Shown: positions 8,643 through 18,322 of the stretch, in pieces
Position numbering within the stretch: position 1 is the stretch's first letter
Layout of the letters: every line of letters starts with the position of its first letter
DNA from: Paenibacillus_E sp052115445
GTDB taxonomy: Bacteria > Bacillota > Bacilli > Paenibacillales > NBRC-103111
DNA length: 64,000 nucleotides
Direction: 5' to 3'
Assembly: GCF_052115445.1 (NCBI RefSeq)
Contig: NZ_JBFRGR010000009.1
Location: 1 to 64,000, forward strand
Translations under genes and position numbers: made by a program
Notes under the pieces: generated by a model
Database searches by the model: none
The model's input: the letters and a program-made list of their open reading frames with translations, nothing else
What the model was told of the DNA's origin: nothing

Positions 8643-10340
8643 ATGAAAGTTAAACATGTCAACGTGCTGAATATGGTTCTGATTTCTGCTCTTATGACGC
8701 TTTCCGCATGCAGCAGTGATACGAATGAAAAGGGGAGTCCAAGTCCATCAGAACCATCGAAAGAAGCCAATTCGCAGTCCGCAACGCCAACCAATGGTAA
8801 GTACAATCCGCCTATTGAAGTATCGACGGTACGATTTACTGATGCCGGGTTTAAATTTAAAGACGGAGAGTCGCTGGATAAGAATATTTGGAACGGTATT
8901 TTTGAAGATGAACTTGGCATAAAAGTGAAAAATATGTGGGTTGTGGACAAGTCGCAATACAACCAGAAATTAAATGTAACGATTGCTTCGGGCAGTTTGC
9001 CTGACTTCTTTGAAGTCGACAAGGTGACCATGCAGCGACTCGTAGACGAAGGAGCGCTTGAAGACTTGACTGCTGTCTACGAAAAGTATGGGAGTCCCTT
9101 TGCGAAGAAAACGCTCACAGTCGATGGTGGGGCTGCGATCAAAGCCTCGACCGTGAACGGTAAATTGATGGCAATTCCGCATACAGCCTCAAACGGGGGC
9201 GTTGCTTCGACTGAAATGATCTGGCTTAGAACCGATTGGCTGAAAAAAGTGAACCTTTCACCGCCTAAGACGATGGATGATGTGATGAAAATTGCAGAAG
9301 CGTTTAGCAAGATGGATCCGGATGGGGACGGAAAAAACGACACATACGGTCTGGCCATTAACAAAGAGATGCTGCAGAATTTTGGTTCGGTCAGGGGCTT
9401 TTTTAACGGGTACCATGCTTATCCAGACTATTGGGTAAAAGACGCATCGGGTAAAATTGTATTCGGTTCGGTGCAGCCAGAAATGAAAGTCGCGTTGCAG
9501 AAGCTTCAGGATTTGTATAAAAACGGCGTCCTAGACAAAGAATTTTCCGTCAAGGACACGAACAAGATTCTGGAAGATGTGAATGCGGAGAAAATCGGCT
9601 TAATATACGGGCATCTGTGGGATCCACCAGGCAAAACGTATGACATTAATTATGAGAAAAACAAGGATGCCGCTTATCCGCTTTGGCAGACGTATCCAAT
9701 CGTCTCCGTAGACTCAGCCCCGGCGAAGGTACAAGCGAATCCAACGGCAGAAACATTTATCGTTGTAAGAAAAGGTGTGAAGAACCCGGAAGCTGTTATC
9801 AAGCTGCTGAACACGTATTTGAAAAAATATATTGAAACCGATTATTCCGGGTCAGTTAATCCTTTTATTGCGAAAGACGGGATTTTCCCTGCCAAATTTG
9901 CGCCGGTTCAACTAGAGTCACCTAATCTTAATCTAGAAGCTTGGTATAAAGTTGTCGACGCGCTCAAGACAGGGGATGGCAGCAAACTTGATTTCCCTGC
10001 CTCTGTTCACTTTGACCGCATTACCAAGTTTAGAAATGGTGATTACAAGATGTGGTATTCAGATCGGACGTTTGGGCCAGAGGGTGCCTTTAAAGTCATT
10101 GATCAGTATGATAAGCAGAAAACATTTGTTTTTGACGAATTTATCTATTCGCCGACACCAACGATGGTCGATAAACTTGCAACGCTAACGAAAATGCAAA
10201 TGGAAGTTTTTACCAAAATTATTATGAACGCAGCACCGATCTCTGATTTTGATAAGTTTGTTGAGCAATGGAAACTGTCAGGTGGAAGCAAGATCGAACA
10301 GGAGGCTAACGAGGCGTACAAAAAAAATCAAGGTAACTAA
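8643..10340 (+). CDS. Extracellular solute-binding lipoprotein of the locus A importer
   Basis: About 565 residues. ATG 8643 is preferred because AGGGGG precedes it and because it gives a clean lipoprotein signal with lipobox LSAC (Cys near residue 23). An upstream in-frame ATG at 8601 would add 14 residues without a ribosome site. A Ser/Pro/Lys-rich linker follows, then a large family 1-type binding domain with aromatic residues suited to oligosaccharides (for example DYWVKDASG, KMWYSDR). It delivers substrate to the two permeases encoded just upstream. The large size (over 500 residues) is typical of LplA-like binders. Confidence 0.93.
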   Translation: MKVKHVNVLNMVLISALMTLSACSSDTNEKGSPSPSEPSKEANSQSATPTNGKYNPPIEVSTVRFTDAGFKFKDGESLDKNIWNGIFEDELGIKVKNMWVVDKSQYNQKLNVTIASGSLPDFFEVDKVTMQRLVDEGALEDLTAVYEKYGSPFAKKTLTVDGGAAIKASTVNGKLMAIPHTASNGGVASTEMIWLRTDWLKKVNLSPPKTMDDVMKIAEAFSKMDPDGDGKNDTYGLAINKEMLQNFGSVRGFFNGYHAYPDYWVKDASGKIVFGSVQPEMKVALQKLQDLYKNGVLDKEFSVKDTNKILEDVNAEKIGLIYGHLWDPPGKTYDINYEKNKDAAYPLWQTYPIVSVDSAPAKVQANPTAETFIVVRKGVKNPEAVIKLLNTYLKKYIETDYSGSVNPFIAKDGIFPAKFAPVQLESPNLNLEAWYKVVDALKTGDGSKLDFPASVHFDRITKFRNGDYKMWYSDRTFGPEGAFKVIDQYDKQKTFVFDEFIYSPTPTMVDKLATLTKMQMEVFTKIIMNAAPISDFDKFVEQWKLSGGSKIEQEANEAYKKNQGN

Positions 10341-10350
10341 CAAAATTTGC

Positions 10351-10377
10351 TGGAGGGCAGAATCGTTCTGTCCTCCA
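10351..10377 (+). terminator. Strong hairpin between importer and glycosidase genes
   Basis: TGGAGGGCAGAA (10351-10362) pairs with TTCTGTCCTCCA (10366-10377) across a 3-base loop; one pair is G-T. No T-run follows, so it is more likely an mRNA 3'-end stabiliser or partial attenuator that lowers expression of the glycosidase relative to the binding protein. Confidence 0.6.
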
Positions 10378-10418
10378 ATCAAACAACATTCCCTTATTAA
10401 AAAGGAGGAAATGAAATA

Positions 10419-13400
10419 ATGAGATGTAATGGATGGCTTGTAAAAAGGGTGAGAATGACCTTTATGTTGGTGGCTTTCGCGATTACGGCTATGTTTGGGG
10501 CATCTTCTGCATATGCATCTGGCTCAACAGTAACCATAGATACATCTTCTATTGTTAACAATGATTTCCTCGGATTCGGTGGCGAGTTTGATCCTACGCA
10601 GTTCATGAGCGAAGCTGTAGCCAATGGTTTCAATGATGACTGGTGGGAAGTGGAGAAACAGCGGGTAGCCAAGTTGCATCCGAGCCTTGTTCGCGTGTGG
10701 TATCAGACCGATTGGATGGAGCCTGCGAACGATAACAATGACCCTGACGTCACGAACTGGTCGAATATGCAGACGAACAGTGCTAAAATGCAGTCTGTCT
10801 ACAAAGTACTTGATTTCCTAAAGTCAGAACAAATCGATGTCATGCTCGTCGCCGGTTGGAAGATGGATGCTGCCGTACAGAGTTGGCTCGCATTCAGCGG
10901 ATTACCGAGTCCAGTCAATAGCGCCCCGAACGATCTGGATGAGTGGGCCGAATGGGTTTCGGCATCGCTGCACCAACTGATTACGGTAAAGGGATATGAT
11001 AACATTAAGTATGTGATGTCCTACAATGAACCAAGTGGTGGTGATTTCGAGACACCAGCAGGCATTGATCCAAAGGACTATTACAAGGACATGTACCAAG
11101 CTATTCACGATCGGTTAATTGCAGACGGCATGCGCTCCGCGATAAAGTTAGTCGGGCCTGATGAATCCGGTTCGAGTTCAGAATGGACAGCGTATGCAGC
11201 GACGTATATGAATGATGTTCTCGATATTTATGATGGTCATGCTTATAACATGGATTACAGCACATTGCCGATTTGGCTTTCAACTCGCAATAGTTATATC
11301 GCGCCTACGGGGAAACCACACATTTTGACCGAATTTGCAGCTCGTGGGACCAATGAAGACCGTAGTACCTTTCAGTATGGTTTTAATCTTGCAGATTTAA
11401 TGGTATCCGGAATGCGAAATGGCGTATCCAGTATGCTATATTGGCGCCTTGCCGATCAACAGCTGGTCGATCCGCTGAATTTTATCGATACTACTTTTGG
11501 AGCTTGGCCATGGCTACCGGAATCAACGATGCCTCGGTATTCGTATTATTCGCTTGGCTTGTTCTCTACTTTTACAGGTTCGCATGCGCAGGTGCTATCG
11601 ACAACGTCGGATGATCCTGACTTGCATGTAACGTCAGTGAGAAGAGCCGATGGTGAGTACACGGTATATGTTGTTAACAGCAGTTCTTCAGCGAGCAAAA
11701 GTGTAGACATTCAGTTTAATTCGAGTATAAACAAAACTGTTAGTCGGCATTTGTATACCAGTACGTTGGTGCCTACACCAGGAGCTATAACGATACCTAG
11801 CGATGCCTCTTGGACGAGTGTTGGAAGCCTTTTTAGTGATACGAATCTGCCTGCTAATAGTGTAGCCGTATACACGACGGTTGGGGAACCGGAGCAGATT
11901 GAGATTACGCCTGGAGAAATTTCTGCTGTGTTTGGAAGTACAGCTACTTTCAATGATACAGTCATTGGCAGCACGTACGGAACGACATGGTCTGTGCTTG
12001 GCAATGTATCGCAAGGAGCGATCTCGACCAGCGGGACATTTACTGCGCCGAACGCCATGCCTCCTATGCCCCAGACCATTATTAAGGCAACGAGAGTCGG
12101 CGATCCAAGTGTATATGGATTAGCTGTGATTCAGTTCAAAGTGCTTGGACTCAAAGCAGTTGGCGATTATCCGAATGTGAATTTAAGTTGGCGGCCTTCC
12201 CAAGGGGCATCTAGTTATAACGTTAAACGAAGTACGACTCCAGGCGGACCTTACACGGTGATTGCTTCAAGTGTGACGGCAACTACTTATGTAGACTCTG
12301 ATATATCGAATGATACGCTCTATTACTATGTCGTCTCTGCCGAAGGTGCCTACGGAGAAAACGGAAATTCGAGTGAAGTCACACCGAGCAATTATTTTAT
12401 TGATAATTTTAACGGCACGGCAATTGATTTAACAAAATGGAGAGTCATCGACAAGGGATTTCGGTCGACAGCTGTGACTGGCATTGGTGCCAGCCAATCC
12501 AGTGGATTTTTGACATTTTCCGGTACGACCAGTGTAAATTACTGGGGTGGCAAAGGGGTGCAATCCATTCCATTTTTTCAGGCGACGGCAAGTTCTCCAC
12601 TAACCGTGAAAGTAGATCGGGTCTCTGCGAATGGCACGGGGTCGGGGTATCGCAGCGGAATTAAGCTGTGGCGTACCTATACAGAGAATATTCATTTTAG
12701 TCAAAATAGCGATACAGGGGTATGGGCCTATAATTTAAATGACGGCAGTGATGTTACCGTGTATACGAATTCGGATCATGGTGACCATGAAATTAAGCTT
12801 GTTCATGACGGCAGCAACGTTCATTTCTTAGTTGACGATGTGGAGTATGCAAGTGTTCCGGTTACCTGGAATAATGATTTCAGCATCATGCTGACAGGTG
12901 AAGCAAGACAAAATGGGGATTCTGTCACCGCTGTATTCGATAATTTCTTTGCGTACTCTTCAACGCAGGTTGTGCCTGCGCCATCAGGTTTATTGGAGGT
13001 TGCAGGAGATTCACAAGTGAGTTTAAGTTGGGGAAGTGTACCTGGGGCCACCAGCTATGCGGTTAAGAGGCGTACTGTCGCTGGCGGGCCATATGCCCAG
13101 ATCGCAGCCAATCTGGTGTCTCCCGCTTATACGGACACAGGTTTATCTAATGGAACTGCTTATGATTACGTTGTCACGGCTACAAGCAGCACGTTGACGA
13201 GTGTGCACTCCACCAGAGCGCTGGCAACGCCTACGGACGGCAGTATTATCATTGATAACCCCCAAGCTGAGAAGACAGGTAGCTGGAACTCGTCGGCCTC
13301 GCTCCCTAATTATTATGGTTCGGAATATGCGGTCAATGCAACAGGAACTGGAGCGGATTCCATTCGCTGGAGACCAACCATTACGGAGGCGGGCAATTAC

Positions 13401-13640
13401 AAAGTGTATTATCGGTTGCCGAATGGGAATGGTGATCGGGCTTCCAATGCACCATTCACCGTGTACTACAATGGCGGCTCCCAAACGATTTTAGTCAACG
13501 AGCAGACATCACCTGGAGGTAATTGGATTTTACTTGGCATTTATGACTTTGCGTTAGGGACTACAGGGTATGTTGAGCTTACTGACAATGCGAACAGTAA
13601 CTATGTGATTGCCGATGCAGTGAAGTTCACCAAAAATTAA
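10419..13640 (+). CDS. Secreted multidomain clan GH-A glycoside hydrolase
   Basis: 1,073 residues. Signal peptide about 1-34 (cleavage near SSAYA). The catalytic TIM barrel spans about 38-380, with likely acid/base Glu204 in YNEPSGG and nucleophile Glu305 in LTEFAARG, the clan GH-A pattern; it most resembles GH39/GH5-like enzymes but I cannot fix the family. Then come a beta-sandwich (~390-470), an Ig-like domain (~495-575), fibronectin type III (~576-658), a LamG/concanavalin-like domain (~660-849), a second FN3 (~850-936) and a golvesin-C-like domain (~942-1073, NYKVYYRLPNG and YVIADAVKF). There is no SLH or LPXTG anchor, so it is released. It probably makes the oligosaccharides taken up by the importer upstream. 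AAAGGAGG precedes the start. Confidence 0.9.
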   Translation: MRCNGWLVKRVRMTFMLVAFAITAMFGASSAYASGSTVTIDTSSIVNNDFLGFGGEFDPTQFMSEAVANGFNDDWWEVEKQRVAKLHPSLVRVWYQTDWMEPANDNNDPDVTNWSNMQTNSAKMQSVYKVLDFLKSEQIDVMLVAGWKMDAAVQSWLAFSGLPSPVNSAPNDLDEWAEWVSASLHQLITVKGYDNIKYVMSYNEPSGGDFETPAGIDPKDYYKDMYQAIHDRLIADGMRSAIKLVGPDESGSSSEWTAYAATYMNDVLDIYDGHAYNMDYSTLPIWLSTRNSYIAPTGKPHILTEFAARGTNEDRSTFQYGFNLADLMVSGMRNGVSSMLYWRLADQQLVDPLNFIDTTFGAWPWLPESTMPRYSYYSLGLFSTFTGSHAQVLSTTSDDPDLHVTSVRRADGEYTVYVVNSSSSASKSVDIQFNSSINKTVSRHLYTSTLVPTPGAITIPSDASWTSVGSLFSDTNLPANSVAVYTTVGEPEQIEITPGEISAVFGSTATFNDTVIGSTYGTTWSVLGNVSQGAISTSGTFTAPNAMPPMPQTIIKATRVGDPSVYGLAVIQFKVLGLKAVGDYPNVNLSWRPSQGASSYNVKRSTTPGGPYTVIASSVTATTYVDSDISNDTLYYYVVSAEGAYGENGNSSEVTPSNYFIDNFNGTAIDLTKWRVIDKGFRSTAVTGIGASQSSGFLTFSGTTSVNYWGGKGVQSIPFFQATASSPLTVKVDRVSANGTGSGYRSGIKLWRTYTENIHFSQNSDTGVWAYNLNDGSDVTVYTNSDHGDHEIKLVHDGSNVHFLVDDVEYASVPVTWNNDFSIMLTGEARQNGDSVTAVFDNFFAYSSTQVVPAPSGLLEVAGDSQVSLSWGSVPGATSYAVKRRTVAGGPYAQIAANLVSPAYTDTGLSNGTAYDYVVTATSSTLTSVHSTRALATPTDGSIIIDNPQAEKTGSWNSSASLPNYYGSEYAVNATGTGADSIRWRPTITEAGNYKVYYRLPNGNGDRASNAPFTVYYNGGSQTILVNEQTSPGGNWILLGIYDFALGTTGYVELTDNANSNYVIADAVKFTKN

Positions 13641-13647
13641 GTTCTTA

Positions 13648-13674
13648 AAAGGGGGGACTGAAAAGTCCCCCTTT
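13648..13674 (+). terminator. Terminator after the secreted glycosidase
   Basis: AAAGGGGGGACT pairs with AGTCCCCCTTT across a GAAA loop. The stem is strong and the T-tract short. It may only partly terminate, leaving read-through into the amidohydrolase gene. Confidence 0.75.
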
Positions 13675-13715
13675 CGAATGCGACCATAAATAAGATTAGG
13701 AGGGAGCTTATCCCG

Positions 13716-14963
13716 ATGCGAACAATCATGAGTATGGAAGATGGGGAATGGCAATTCTGGGCACCCCGAGAAGAAGTATCGCCTTCCTATGCGCGAATTG
13801 CGTTGGATGAAGAACTACAACTGGAGATGAGCGGTGCAGGGAAAAAAGGATGTTATGGAAGTTGGCATAGCCGAAACATCCCTATTAATGAAACGCAGAA
13901 TTATACCATTCAATCGGAGTATCAGGTGAGTGATGTTCTCCATGAGCATGTGAGCGTCTATATGATTGCAACATGGATGGACGATGAAGGTACTTTACTG
14001 CAGCGGGACTATCTCGAGCTCGTTGAAGAAAGCGATGATGCGTGGAGAACTTTGCGACGGACATTGGATGCGCCTTTGCATGCCGCGCAATTGCGTCTGG
14101 AGCTTACGTTTCGTTGGAGCGCTGACGGAAGCGTCGTGTGGCGGAACGTACAAGTTAAAGCGTGCAAAAACCCGCTCAAAAAAACTGTGCGCGTCGTCAC
14201 TACGTATGCCAGACCGACTGAAGACATGGATACAAATCTGAAATTAATGCTGGGCTTACTGAATAAAGCGGGGGGGCATCATCCGGATATCATTATGCTG
14301 ACAGAGACCTTCTATGAAGGTTTCGTGCAGCTTCCTTTGGTTCAAAGATGTCAACCCGTACCGGGTCCGCTTACTGAGATCCTATCGGAGCAAGCGAGGG
14401 CACTTAGCAGCTACATTCTCTTTACAATGTATGAACGTGACGAAGCACATATTTACAATACGGCAGTACTGCTGGACCGTGAAGGCAAGATTGCAGGGAA
14501 GTATCGAAAAATTCATCTGCCATTGTACGAGGCGGAAATGGGTGTCATGCCTGGCGATGAGCATGTCGTCATAGACACTGATTTTGGTCGAATGGGGATT
14601 TTAATTTGCCATGACCAGGAGTTTCCCGAGTCAGCGCGGGTCTTGGCGCTGCAAGGTGCGGAAGTCATTTTTATCCCAACGATAGGAAATGGCTTATTGC
14701 AGACAAGAGCCAGGGCACGGGATAATGGACTATATGTCGTCGTGGCTGGTTGCGGGTGCGGAGCTAACGCCAGTCGAGTGATTGCTCCTAACGGTGAACT
14801 GATCGGATATGTACAGGACGAGGAGATGGGTGTTTTTGCTGCAGATCTTGACTTGGATCAACGGTTGTATAAGTACTGGCTGTCGGTAGGCCCAGGAAAT
14901 GGGGAAGCGCGTAGCCTTTTCAGAAAAGAAAGAAGACCTGATACTTACGCGGATATAATCTAA
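13716..14963 (+). CDS. Carbon-nitrogen hydrolase (nitrilase superfamily) with N-terminal beta-sandwich
   Basis: 415 residues. Residues 1-155 look like a carbohydrate-binding beta-sandwich (WQFWAPREE, LRLELTFRWSADGSVVWRNV). The nitrilase fold follows with the Glu-Lys-Cys triad: Glu197 (MLTETF), Lys265 (KYRKIHL) and Cys298 (LICHDQEFPES). Family enzymes cleave amides, ureas or nitriles. An attached sugar-binding module in a glycan locus suggests an amide-linked or N-acylated sugar as substrate (inference). No signal peptide, so cytoplasmic. AGGAGGG precedes ATG 13716. Confidence 0.88.
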   Translation: MRTIMSMEDGEWQFWAPREEVSPSYARIALDEELQLEMSGAGKKGCYGSWHSRNIPINETQNYTIQSEYQVSDVLHEHVSVYMIATWMDDEGTLLQRDYLELVEESDDAWRTLRRTLDAPLHAAQLRLELTFRWSADGSVVWRNVQVKACKNPLKKTVRVVTTYARPTEDMDTNLKLMLGLLNKAGGHHPDIIMLTETFYEGFVQLPLVQRCQPVPGPLTEILSEQARALSSYILFTMYERDEAHIYNTAVLLDREGKIAGKYRKIHLPLYEAEMGVMPGDEHVVIDTDFGRMGILICHDQEFPESARVLALQGAEVIFIPTIGNGLLQTRARARDNGLYVVVAGCGCGANASRVIAPNGELIGYVQDEEMGVFAADLDLDQRLYKYWLSVGPGNGEARSLFRKERRPDTYADII

Positions 14964-14986
14964 ATCGCACTACGGGGAGGCTGTGA

Positions 14987-15913
14987 ATGATGAGTGTCGT
15001 TGGTCGCAGAGAAGAATTGATGGGACTGCTGGGCAAGCCGCCGTCTCGAACGAAGCCGATTCAAGCGCATCTGTTGCAAGAACAAGAGAACAGTTCGTAT
15101 ATATTAGAGAAACTCGTATTGGAATTGAATGATCGCGAGCCAGTTCCTGCCTATTTTTTACGCGCCAAGCATGCAGGCCCGCGTTCTCCGGTTATGCTCT
15201 ATAACCACTCGCATGGCGGGCGATACAAGGTTGGCAAAGAGGAGTTGCTCTCGCCAGCTCCTTATATGAACGAAGTATCCTACGGCGAGAGTCTCACACA
15301 ATTGGGGATTTCTGTTTTATGTATTGACGCTTGGGCATTTGGGGAACGAAGTATGCGCAGCGAAGCGACCATTTTTAAGGAGCTGCTCTGGCAAGGGCGG
15401 ACGATGTGGGGAATGATGGTTTTTGACAGCCTGCGCGCTGTAGATTATCTCGTATCTCGTTCTGATGTGGATCCTGCACGGATAGGTACGCTAGGGATGT
15501 CGATGGGGAGTACGATGGCATGGTGGCTCGCAGCGTTGGATCCGCGTATTCAAGTGACAGTTGACATCTGCTGCCTGACTGATTTTGAGGCGCTCTTGGA
15601 GGAGGGCGGGCTCGACCGACATGGCTTATATTACTATGTATCCGATTTATTGAATCATTTTACAACGGCTCAAATTAATGCTTTGATTGCCCCGCGACCC
15701 CATTTGAGCTTGGCAGGCAGTCTGGATCCCTTAACCCCGGTCAAGGGCTTAGATAAAATAGATCGCGAATTAAGAAGCGTCTATGAAGCATTAGGAGCTT
15801 CCGAGTCATGGAAGTTATCCAGGTATGACGTTGCCCATCTGGAGACGAAGGCGATGCGGGAGGAAGTTATTGCTTACTTACAAGCGTGGTTAAACAAATC
15901 AATGAACGTATGA
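14987..15913 (+). CDS. Alpha/beta hydrolase (dienelactone-hydrolase / acyl-esterase type)
   Basis: 308 residues, no signal peptide. The nucleophile elbow is GMSMGS with Ser172; an HSHGG oxyanion segment lies near residues 70-75, the likely Asp is in SLDPLTP and the His in DVAHLE, completing the triad. The WGMMVFDSLRAVDYL region before the elbow is typical of Abhydrolase_7/acetyl-xylan-esterase-like proteins. It would remove ester groups from imported glycans. GGGGAGG precedes ATG 14987 (ATG 14990 also possible). It sits 23 bases after the amidohydrolase gene, so same transcript. Confidence 0.85.
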   Translation: MMSVVGRREELMGLLGKPPSRTKPIQAHLLQEQENSSYILEKLVLELNDREPVPAYFLRAKHAGPRSPVMLYNHSHGGRYKVGKEELLSPAPYMNEVSYGESLTQLGISVLCIDAWAFGERSMRSEATIFKELLWQGRTMWGMMVFDSLRAVDYLVSRSDVDPARIGTLGMSMGSTMAWWLAALDPRIQVTVDICCLTDFEALLEEGGLDRHGLYYYVSDLLNHFTTAQINALIAPRPHLSLAGSLDPLTPVKGLDKIDRELRSVYEALGASESWKLSRYDVAHLETKAMREEVIAYLQAWLNKSMNV

Positions 15914-15935
15914 ATTTGAGTGGGGAGCTGACTAA

Positions 15936-17525
15936 GTGGGGAAATATCGAGTCACTGTCACGGAAGAAATACAAGCGAAGGTGCAATCGCTTAGCCATAA
16001 ACAATTGTTGAAGCAAGTCTGCTGTCCGACTTTAGGACGAATCGGGGAAGAGTGTCTAGAGGAGTTCGGCGCAATGTTTTTTCATCCCATGGAGCGCAGC
16101 CGGCTGGAGGGGGTAATTGCAGAGTTCAAGAAAACCTGTACAATTCCGCCATTTATCGTCAGCGATCTGGAATGCGGACCGGGTAATATGATTTTAGGAG
16201 CTACCAAGTTTCCCTATATGATGGGCTTAAGCCAAACAAATTCGGAGACGTTGGCGTATGAGACCGGACGTATAGCAGCACAAGAAGCTGAAGTGCTTGG
16301 GTTCAATTGGACGTTTTCACCTGTAGCAGATCTGGCAGTTGATCCCGACAGCCCAGTTGTCAGTATGAGGAGTCCAGGTGTCACCCCGGAACATGTTGTG
16401 AAAATAGCCGGCGCATACATGAAGGGGTTACAAGAACATGGCATGATGGCAACAATTAAACATTTTCCAGGAGACGGATTTACTAGTTTGGATCATCATT
16501 TGACGACACCGGTCATTTCATTATCTCAGGAAAAATGGTGGCATGGGCCAGGACGAGTCTTTCAGGAATTAATTGACCGAGGTGCAATGGCCGTGATGCC
16601 GGGACATATCGCGCTGCCATGCCTAGACGAGCCAGATGAACGTGGTCTGTATCCGCCGGCGACAATTTCTCCTAATTTACTGCAGGGGGTGCTACGCAAG
16701 CGGATGGGTTTTGAAGGATTAATCGTGTCTGATGCGCTTGAAATGGGTGGTGCCGTCGGGTTTAGAAATTATTACGATGTTTGTGCTGACGCGCTGGAGA
16801 GTGGTTGTGACATGCTGCTCTTTCCCCGTATAAATGAGCGATTTTACTCAGAGATGGAGCAGCGGCTTGCATGCGGGAAGCTTTCGATCGAAACGCTACG
16901 CGATCGGGCTAGCCGCATTGTAGCCGTCAAAACGCAGATGGGGCTATTCAATCAAGAAGCAGTGGTGGCGGGAAGTACACAGTTCGATCGGGAAGCACAC
17001 CAGCGAACCGCCAAGCAGGTGGCGCAGGCTTGCATTACCGTCGTACGCGATCGCGCCGAATTAATTCCTTTCCCCATTGAGCCACAGACCAGAGTACTCC
17101 ATGTGGTCATAATGAACAATCATGATCAATTGATGGAACTGCATGCTCGTATGAAGCAGGAGATCAGTAAGTTCTCCGATCATGTGACGCAATGGTTGGA
17201 TCCAGGACCAGATGCGCTTTTTGAAGCAGCTTCGGAGAAAGCTGCCGACCTGATTATTTGTTCAATTGGCTGTAAGCTTAGTTATGGGATAAACGTAGTT
17301 CGTCTACATGATGAAGTGGCTAGAAATATGATGGGAGGGTGGACGAAGTTACGAACGCCGATCATTTTCGTATCTCATTTCCATCCGTTCGTTCACCGAG
17401 AGTATGAAGCCTCTATTGATTCTATAATTAATATGTATGGTGATATTGAATGCTCGGCCGAGTTATTGCTGCAAGCGATGACCGGCAAAATTCCAATCAA
17501 TCGAGAGTTGTTCGCTCACCAATAA
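15936..17525 (+). CDS. GH3 glycosidase, NagZ-like (beta-N-acetylhexosaminidase group)
   Basis: 529 residues from GTG 15936, after TGGGGAG. The GH3 TIM barrel carries the NagZ signature: KHFPGDG at Lys175/His176, then DHHLTTP with the His of the NagZ acid/base dyad, and nucleophile Asp266 in VSDALEMGG. The usual PGHG is PGDG here. A C-terminal alpha/beta sandwich (about 365-525) follows. No signal peptide, so it acts in the cytoplasm, probably releasing N-acetylhexosamine or glucose from imported oligosaccharides. Pairing with an amidohydrolase would fit an amino-sugar glycan (inference). Last gene of locus A. Confidence 0.88.
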   Translation: MGKYRVTVTEEIQAKVQSLSHKQLLKQVCCPTLGRIGEECLEEFGAMFFHPMERSRLEGVIAEFKKTCTIPPFIVSDLECGPGNMILGATKFPYMMGLSQTNSETLAYETGRIAAQEAEVLGFNWTFSPVADLAVDPDSPVVSMRSPGVTPEHVVKIAGAYMKGLQEHGMMATIKHFPGDGFTSLDHHLTTPVISLSQEKWWHGPGRVFQELIDRGAMAVMPGHIALPCLDEPDERGLYPPATISPNLLQGVLRKRMGFEGLIVSDALEMGGAVGFRNYYDVCADALESGCDMLLFPRINERFYSEMEQRLACGKLSIETLRDRASRIVAVKTQMGLFNQEAVVAGSTQFDREAHQRTAKQVAQACITVVRDRAELIPFPIEPQTRVLHVVIMNNHDQLMELHARMKQEISKFSDHVTQWLDPGPDALFEAASEKAADLIICSIGCKLSYGINVVRLHDEVARNMMGGWTKLRTPIIFVSHFHPFVHREYEASIDSIINMYGDIECSAELLLQAMTGKIPINRELFAHQ

Positions 17526-17585
17526 AGCAACAGAAGGCTATACCGGAATAAAAAGAATTAACTATAATGGGCTAACATACATAAC

Positions 17586-17627
17586 AAAAACTAGACTCAG
17601 TACCTACCAGGTATTGGGTTTAGTTTT
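17586..17627 (+). terminator. Terminator at the end of locus A
   Basis: A ~18-bp stem (17586-17604 with 17610-17627), with several G-T pairs, surrounds loop TACCA and ends in TTTT. The AAAA/TTTT symmetry makes it potentially bidirectional. The rest of 17526-17715 shows nothing else. Confidence 0.85.
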
Positions 17628-17721
17628 ATGTTCACTTGGAAGAAAAAGTAAGTAACTTCAACATAGTTGGTCATTAATCAACACGTCAGTTTGAATTAGA
17701 AATACTGTAAAGTAATTTACC

Positions 17722-18246
17722 TTGCTTCGTGTTCATATCGTCAAAAAATTCGACAACACCGGAGAAGATTTGGAAGACCTGATCTCCATCGGGACGATTG
17801 GACTGATCAAAGCTATCGAGTCCTTCTCCCCGAACAAAGGGACAAAACTGGCGACTTTTGCTGCGCGTTGTATTGAGAATGAGATCTTGATGCATCTGCG
17901 TTCATTGAAGAAGACACGTAAAGATGTATCTCTGCATGACCCGATCGGAACGGATAAAGAGGGGAATGAAATTACGCTGATTGACATCCTTGGCAGTGAG
18001 GCAGATGACGTAGTCGATGCTGTCCAGCTCAAGATTGAGAAGTCGAAGATTTATAAAAATTTAGAGATTTTGGATGACCGAGAAAAGGAAGTTGTTGTCG
18101 GTCGATTTGGTTTGGAGCTTGGCGGCGAAGAGCGGACGCAGCGGGAAATCGCGAAAAAGCTGGGAATTAGTCGTTCCTACGTTTCACGGATTGAAAAGCG
18201 GGCTCTGATGAAGCTGTATCACGAGTTTTATAAGGCGAAGAGGTAA
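17722..18246 (+). CDS. N-terminally truncated SigK-like sigma factor, copy 1
   Basis: 174 residues beginning LRVHIVKKFDNTGED. Compared with sporulation SigK (about 230 residues) the first ~60 residues are missing and the NLRLVAHIVKKF segment is shortened to LRVHIVKKF. Retained are regions 2.2-2.4 (LATFAARCIENEILMHLR) and region 4 with its HTH (TQREIAKKLGISRSYVSRIE). A TAA at 17713-17715 blocks upstream extension; the only start is TTG 17722, without a clear ribosome site. There is no recombinase or sigK 5' half nearby, so it is not an assembled skin-type element. Codon changes versus copy 2 are almost all synonymous. Confidence 0.75.
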   Translation: MLRVHIVKKFDNTGEDLEDLISIGTIGLIKAIESFSPNKGTKLATFAARCIENEILMHLRSLKKTRKDVSLHDPIGTDKEGNEITLIDILGSEADDVVDAVQLKIEKSKIYKNLEILDDREKEVVVGRFGLELGGEERTQREIAKKLGISRSYVSRIEKRALMKLYHEFYKAKR

Positions 18247-18322
18247 AAGAACAGCATTGTTATCAGGTTGGAACATCGTATTCTTCATTTATTTGGCTTC
18301 AAATAATGGGGGGGCGAAGACA

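Noticed and set aside
17722..18246. A skin-type sigK rearrangement system
   Set aside because: No 5' half of sigK and no recombinase gene is present; all three copies begin at the same point with the same internal deletion.
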